In this document: piece after piece, positions 6,165 to 6,401 of the stretch | Layout: each line of letters begins with the position of its first letter | How positions within the stretch are numbered: the stretch's first letter is position 1 | DNA from: Bacteroidota bacterium | GTDB lineage: Bacteria > Bacteroidota > Bacteroidia > Bacteroidales > Prolixibacteraceae | Direction: 5' to 3' | Assembly (NCBI GenBank): GCA_013203755.1 | Contig: JABMPI010000136.1 | Location: 1 to 6,401, forward strand | DNA: 6,401 nucleotides | Translations under genes and position numbers: made by a program | Notes under the pieces: generated by a model | What the model saw: the letters and a program-made list of their open reading frames with translations, nothing else | What the model was told of the DNA's origin: nothing | The model's database searches: none

Positions 6165-6401
6165 ATGAAAAGTATTTTAAACATCCTGTTTTTTGTTCTA
6201 CTTACTTTAATTGTGCACAATAGCAGTGCAGAAGAAATAAACAATCAGCCACCCAATGTTTTAATGATTTGTGTTGACGACCTAAACGATTGGCTGGGTT
6301 GTATGAACGGGCACCCTAACGCGATTACCCCAAATATGGACAAACTCGCTTCCAAAGGAGTATTGTTTACAAACGCCCATTGCCAGGCTCCAATTTGCGG
6401 A
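6165..6401 (+). CDS. Second S1-type sulfatase, N-terminal part (iduronate-2-sulfatase-like; 3' end outside window)
   Basis: Seventy-nine codons are open to the window edge. An export signal occupies about 1-22 (hydrophobic 4-17, likely cut after SSA at 20-22). The mature part begins PPNVLMICVDDLNDWLGCM (29-47), with metal ligands Asp38-Asp39, then ITPNMDKLASKGVLFTNAHCQAPICG (54-79). In this family the last cysteine, Cys78, starts the CxPSR formylglycine motif, which would continue just past the window. The VDDLNDW and NAHCQAPxC wording is characteristic of the bacterial iduronate-2-sulfatase-like group and clearly differs from the YTDDQG...ASPICSPSR of the first sulfatase, so the two probably act on different sulfate positions. 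About 380-450 residues should be missing. Sulfatase call is strong; the iduronate-type subgroup is a judgement from motif wording, and no specific sugar can be claimed. Confidence 0.9.
   Translation, partial: MKSILNILFFVLLTLIVHNSSAEEINNQPPNVLMICVDDLNDWLGCMNGHPNAITPNMDKLASKGVLFTNAHCQAPICG

Overview
The window reads as part of a Bacteroidota polysaccharide-utilisation region, probably from a marine or other environmental member. The reasons are the AT-rich DNA with A-rich, poorly Shine-Dalgarno-like start regions, N-terminal export signals on all five genes whose start is visible, a string of same-strand carbohydrate-active genes, and an intergenic palindrome of a type that I recall from Bacteroidota genomes. 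The genus cannot be fixed from this sequence. No SusC/SusD pair, regulator, tRNA, rRNA, CRISPR array or transposase gene is visible.

Layout, all on the + strand: (1) 1-465, the C-terminal end of a GH88 unsaturated glucuronyl hydrolase whose 5' part lies outside the window; (2) 466-1215, an exported DUF1961 protein starting on the base after the GH88 stop; (3) 1271-2077, an exported SGNH/DUF303 (sialate O-acetylesterase-like) carbohydrate esterase; (4) 2079-3416, a complete formylglycine (S1-type) sulfatase one base further on, containing a run of 11 G; (5) 3417-3580, an intergenic region with a perfect 16-bp inverted repeat; (6) 3581-6127, a large exported DUF4962/heparinase II/III-like polysaccharide lyase; (7) 6165-6401, the N-terminus of a second, different sulfatase resembling the iduronate-2-sulfatase type, cut by the window edge just after its predicted formylglycine cysteine.

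Read together, the genes describe stepwise depolymerisation of a sulfated, probably O-acetylated, uronic-acid-containing polysaccharide. The lyase would cleave the chain by beta-elimination and leave 4,5-unsaturated uronic acid ends. The two sulfatases and the esterase would strip sulfate and acyl groups, and the GH88 enzyme would remove the unsaturated uronate from the resulting oligosaccharides. The DUF1961 protein has no established role but is embedded in this set. The substrate (glycosaminoglycan-like, algal, or bacterial exopolysaccharide) is not determined by the sequence.

The points most worth a second look are the G11 tract inside the first sulfatase (a possible on/off slippage site or an assembly error), the REP-like palindrome separating the two halves of the locus, the uncharacterised DUF1961 protein, and the uncertain family and metal site of the lyase.
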